DNA from: Sipunculus nudus
Lineage: Eukaryota > Annelida > Sipuncula > Golfingiida > Sipunculidae
Direction: 5' to 3'
DNA length: 64,000 bases
Assembly: GCA_026874595.1 (NCBI GenBank)
Contig: CM049318.1
Span: forward strand, 7,790,741-7,854,740
Shown: piece by piece, positions 61,790-64,000 of the stretch
How positions within the stretch are numbered: position 1 is the first letter of the stretch
How the letters are laid out: every line of letters begins with the position of its first letter
Program-made: the position numbers and the translations under genes
Notes under the pieces: model-generated
Told to the model about the DNA's origin: nothing
The model's database searches: none
Seen by the model: only the letters and a program-made list of their open reading frames with translations

Positions 61790-63373
61790 ACAGCATTTCA
61801 TTTTCAAGGTCTGACATGAATTGATTGATGATATCTTGTTGTCAGCTTTGTATCTGTAAGGTTTATTATACCTTTTAATACAAATGAGAAATGTATGAAA
61901 TATTTACGATATTTGTTGTTCATTTAAGCCTAATTGAAATACAAGGTGTATTAGTTTTTTTATTTTTATCATTTTTGCAGGTCAGGGAAATTTATTGATT
62001 ATATATAAGAAAAATTGTCTTTTGTTGAAATGATTCTCTTTATTTTTAAAATCCATACTTCAACTAATGTTTTCCAGCTGTAGTCCTCTAACCAAAAAAA
62101 GGAGAAAAACTTACATGTTTACAGCTGCACACCTGAATTAATAAATGTTTCATGTTTGGTCTGTTATATATTCTTCCAGAATATACAAATTTAAAAATTG
62201 TGACAGCTAGTAAACTGGGAAAAACAGATTAAAATCCTGTAGGATTGCTGTTAACTTATTTACTTAATTTTTATCTGTTTTATAATATATATATATATAA
62301 ACTAATATATATATATATATTAGATGACAGAACCAAAATTGTAATAAATATATATAAATATTAATCCAAGAAGAGCTTGATCACTCAGGAAGACACTGTG
62401 GTGATCTAAACTCGTAAATTATTAAGCCTGAACATTTCTATAAATATAAGGTACCAGACTTAAATTCATTGTCTGTAGAGGCAGTACCTAACATAGGGGT
62501 AATTAAACATCACACACTGTCCTGCACTAATTAACCAATGGTCTGATGTCCCTGAAGTGGTGTACACAGCAGTTATTACATAAGAAGTACTGTGGCTTAC
62601 TTGGGTCATAAATAGGAATCCAGGTATACAGTATACATGTATGTATATTGCCTCATACATGCACATGTTCTGCAGCCTCTGAGGATTGATGGTATGTACA
62701 GAATATAACATAGAGTGCCAGGTAGAACACCAGAATTTTTTGTTTTTAAAAAGGTATACAGGCATGAAGGTGTCACAAATCTGAGTGTACTTCATTGCTG
62801 CACTTTGGGGATTTGTGGCCATTTTGGTCGCTATACTTGTTAGACAGGTGTAGATTTAGACTTTTGATTTGTATGTGTTGTATAATAAAATTTAAATGAT
62901 ATCCCTAGGTGAATGTAAGAATGAAACTTGCATGGAAAACATTTCAGAGAGTAATCTATGGCAGAGGAACCTGGTACAAAAATAAGTATCCATGCAATTA
63001 ATCCATGCAGTTAAGTTGTAGAATTAGCCATCTCCTTTGGCTTTGTCAGTGAAACAGATTGAGTAGAGGTATAGGTTTGTAGTTGGTCCATGTATTTTAA
63101 GTGACATAGAAAAAAGTGGTGATAATATAGTAGGTCTGGGTGTTCAAGTACTTTTGATTTGAACTGTTATGTGTATGTTGTGTAGTAGATGCTTTTACAG
63201 GTACAGTTGGAACTACCTGTAATTTAGGTAAAGCCGGGATTTGCTTTTGTCCATTTGATATGTTTTTAGTACACTTTCTTAATCATATTTTATCTTTGTC
63301 CAGTATTTATTGCTGAAGAATATAAAAATTGTCTCTGCTTGCGCTAATTCAGTGTCTGTTTTACTGGTTTCAG
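61790..63373 (+). other. 3' part of the long intron
   Basis: AT-rich. A 118-codon minus frame (62466-62822) has no recognisable domain and no splice context. The intron ends in GTTTTACTGGTTTCAG. Confidence 0.5.
62283..62318. repeat. AT microsatellite with an inverted centre
   Basis: TATATATATATATAAAC / TATATATATATATATTAG forms a near-palindrome. Confidence 0.85.
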
Positions 63374-63481
63374 GAGCTGGACAGCGGTGACCAGCAGGGA
63401 GAGGAAGCAGCCACGCCAGCAGCATTAGGCCTGACAGATGGGCTGACAGCACACAGCATGGCTGATCAAGACCTGATGCAG
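63374..63481 (+). CDS. downstream exon of the coiled-coil gene (phase 0 to phase 0)
   Basis: A strong acceptor (CTGTTTTACTGGTTTCAG) and donor (ATGCAG|GTACTG) flank 108 nt, 36 codons, starting ELDSGDQQGEEAATPAALGL and ending AHSMADQDLMQ. GC is well above the intron. Entry phase 0 matches the donor at 7725, so skipping the 10181 exon would give a longer isoform continuing beyond the right edge. The short acidic, Ala/Gly-containing sequence looks like a linker between coiled coils. A minus frame over the same bases is open but lacks matching splice sites. Confidence 0.65.
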
Positions 63482-64000
63482 GTACTGCACTATAGTTTTT
63501 TGCAATAGCAGTATGTTTTTGATGACTACCAGTTCCCCTGGTCCAGCAGTCCACATGTCTGACAACTCATTTTGTATGCTGGGAGGTACATGTGTGTTTC
63601 AAATTGACATTGGCAGGTTTCAGTCTGTGCCAGACCTTCAATCAAAATTTAAAGGTAAATGGGGATTTTTTTAACAGTGAGGTTTTCTTATATCAGGCAC
63701 CCAAGTTTGCTACATGGGTGGTTATGCTACCAGAGGGTAGGGGATGACAAGTTTTGTGGCAAGCACAGCTAGTCTCTTCAGGTTGAATCAGTGGCGTAGC
63801 AATGTGTTTAAACTAAAGTTGGCCCTGGTTGAAATCTTGGATACAGCAATGGCCAAATTTGTGACACTAGCACACCCAAAATTGAGCTGATAGTGACCCA
63901 CTTGGTCAGGTGATCACCATCCCGCCTCCCTCCCCCCCCCCCCACTAAAAAATTATCTTTAACAAATTGTTTCTTTTGTCCTTTTGCACCAGTTTTGTTA
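63482..64000. other. intron start with MITE-like fragment
   Basis: TCAGTGGCGTAGCAATG at 63788 is like the terminus of widespread non-autonomous elements (compare CAGTGGTGTAGC at 33333), followed by CCTCCCTCCCCCCCCCCCC near 63925. Confidence 0.35.

Noticed and set aside
62466-62822. 118-codon minus-strand frame
   Set aside because: Composition matches background, with no domain, splice context or promoter.

Overview
This window is AT-rich, intron-rich metazoan nuclear DNA. There are no prokaryotic signals: no operons, Shine-Dalgarno sites, IS elements or CRISPR. The low GC, large introns, many short-period satellites and dispersed repeats such as the TTTAGCTCAGCTGACT / CCGTCCGTCCG family suggest a lophotrochozoan, probably a mollusc. 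That placement is an inference.

Host gene, plus strand. Bases 1-7725 are one open reading frame, essentially a single giant exon, for a coiled-coil scaffold of more than 2,560 residues that is cut by the left window edge. It has an acidic cluster and several TQT-type motifs like those that bind dynein light chain LC8. A centrosomal or Golgi scaffold (AKAP9/pericentrin/golgin type) is likely but unproven. Its phase-0 donor (CAG|GTTAGT) can join two phase-0 acceptors. One is at 10181, a stop-containing exon with the core of a GAS2-related (GAR) microtubule-binding motif and an S/R/P-rich tail. The other is at 63374, a 36-codon exon followed by a donor, so the gene continues to the right. The roughly 53 kb between them is intron.

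Nested gene, minus strand. Short GC-richer islands in that intron read as exons of an antisense gene. From 5' to 3' on the minus strand they are 41157-41074, 40183-40123, 38716-38512, 16459-16405 and 16193-16065 (stop). All junction phases agree (0/0, 0/1, 1/2, 2/0, 0/stop), and a polyadenylation signal lies about 190 bp after the stop. I do not recognise the protein; it looks alpha-helical. Weaker candidates at 55.7, 58.6 and 59.8 kb could be upstream exons, and 15.4 and 11.4 kb could be an alternative 3' end.

Repeats. Tandem arrays: 40 bp x ~28 (20.6-21.7 kb), 22 bp x ~120 (44.1-46.7 kb), 32 bp x ~17 (56.0-56.6 kb) and ~22 bp (61.2-61.8 kb). Longer tandem units: ~320 bp (18.6-19.3 kb), ~154 bp (24.2-24.7 kb), ~277 bp (29.9-30.7 kb) and ~680 bp (51.7-53.1 kb). 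There are two MITEs with TACAGTGAAACC termini, a pair of inverted ~420 bp elements 25 kb apart, and many AT, CA, poly-G and poly-C tracts. No rRNA, convincing tRNA or viral gene was found.
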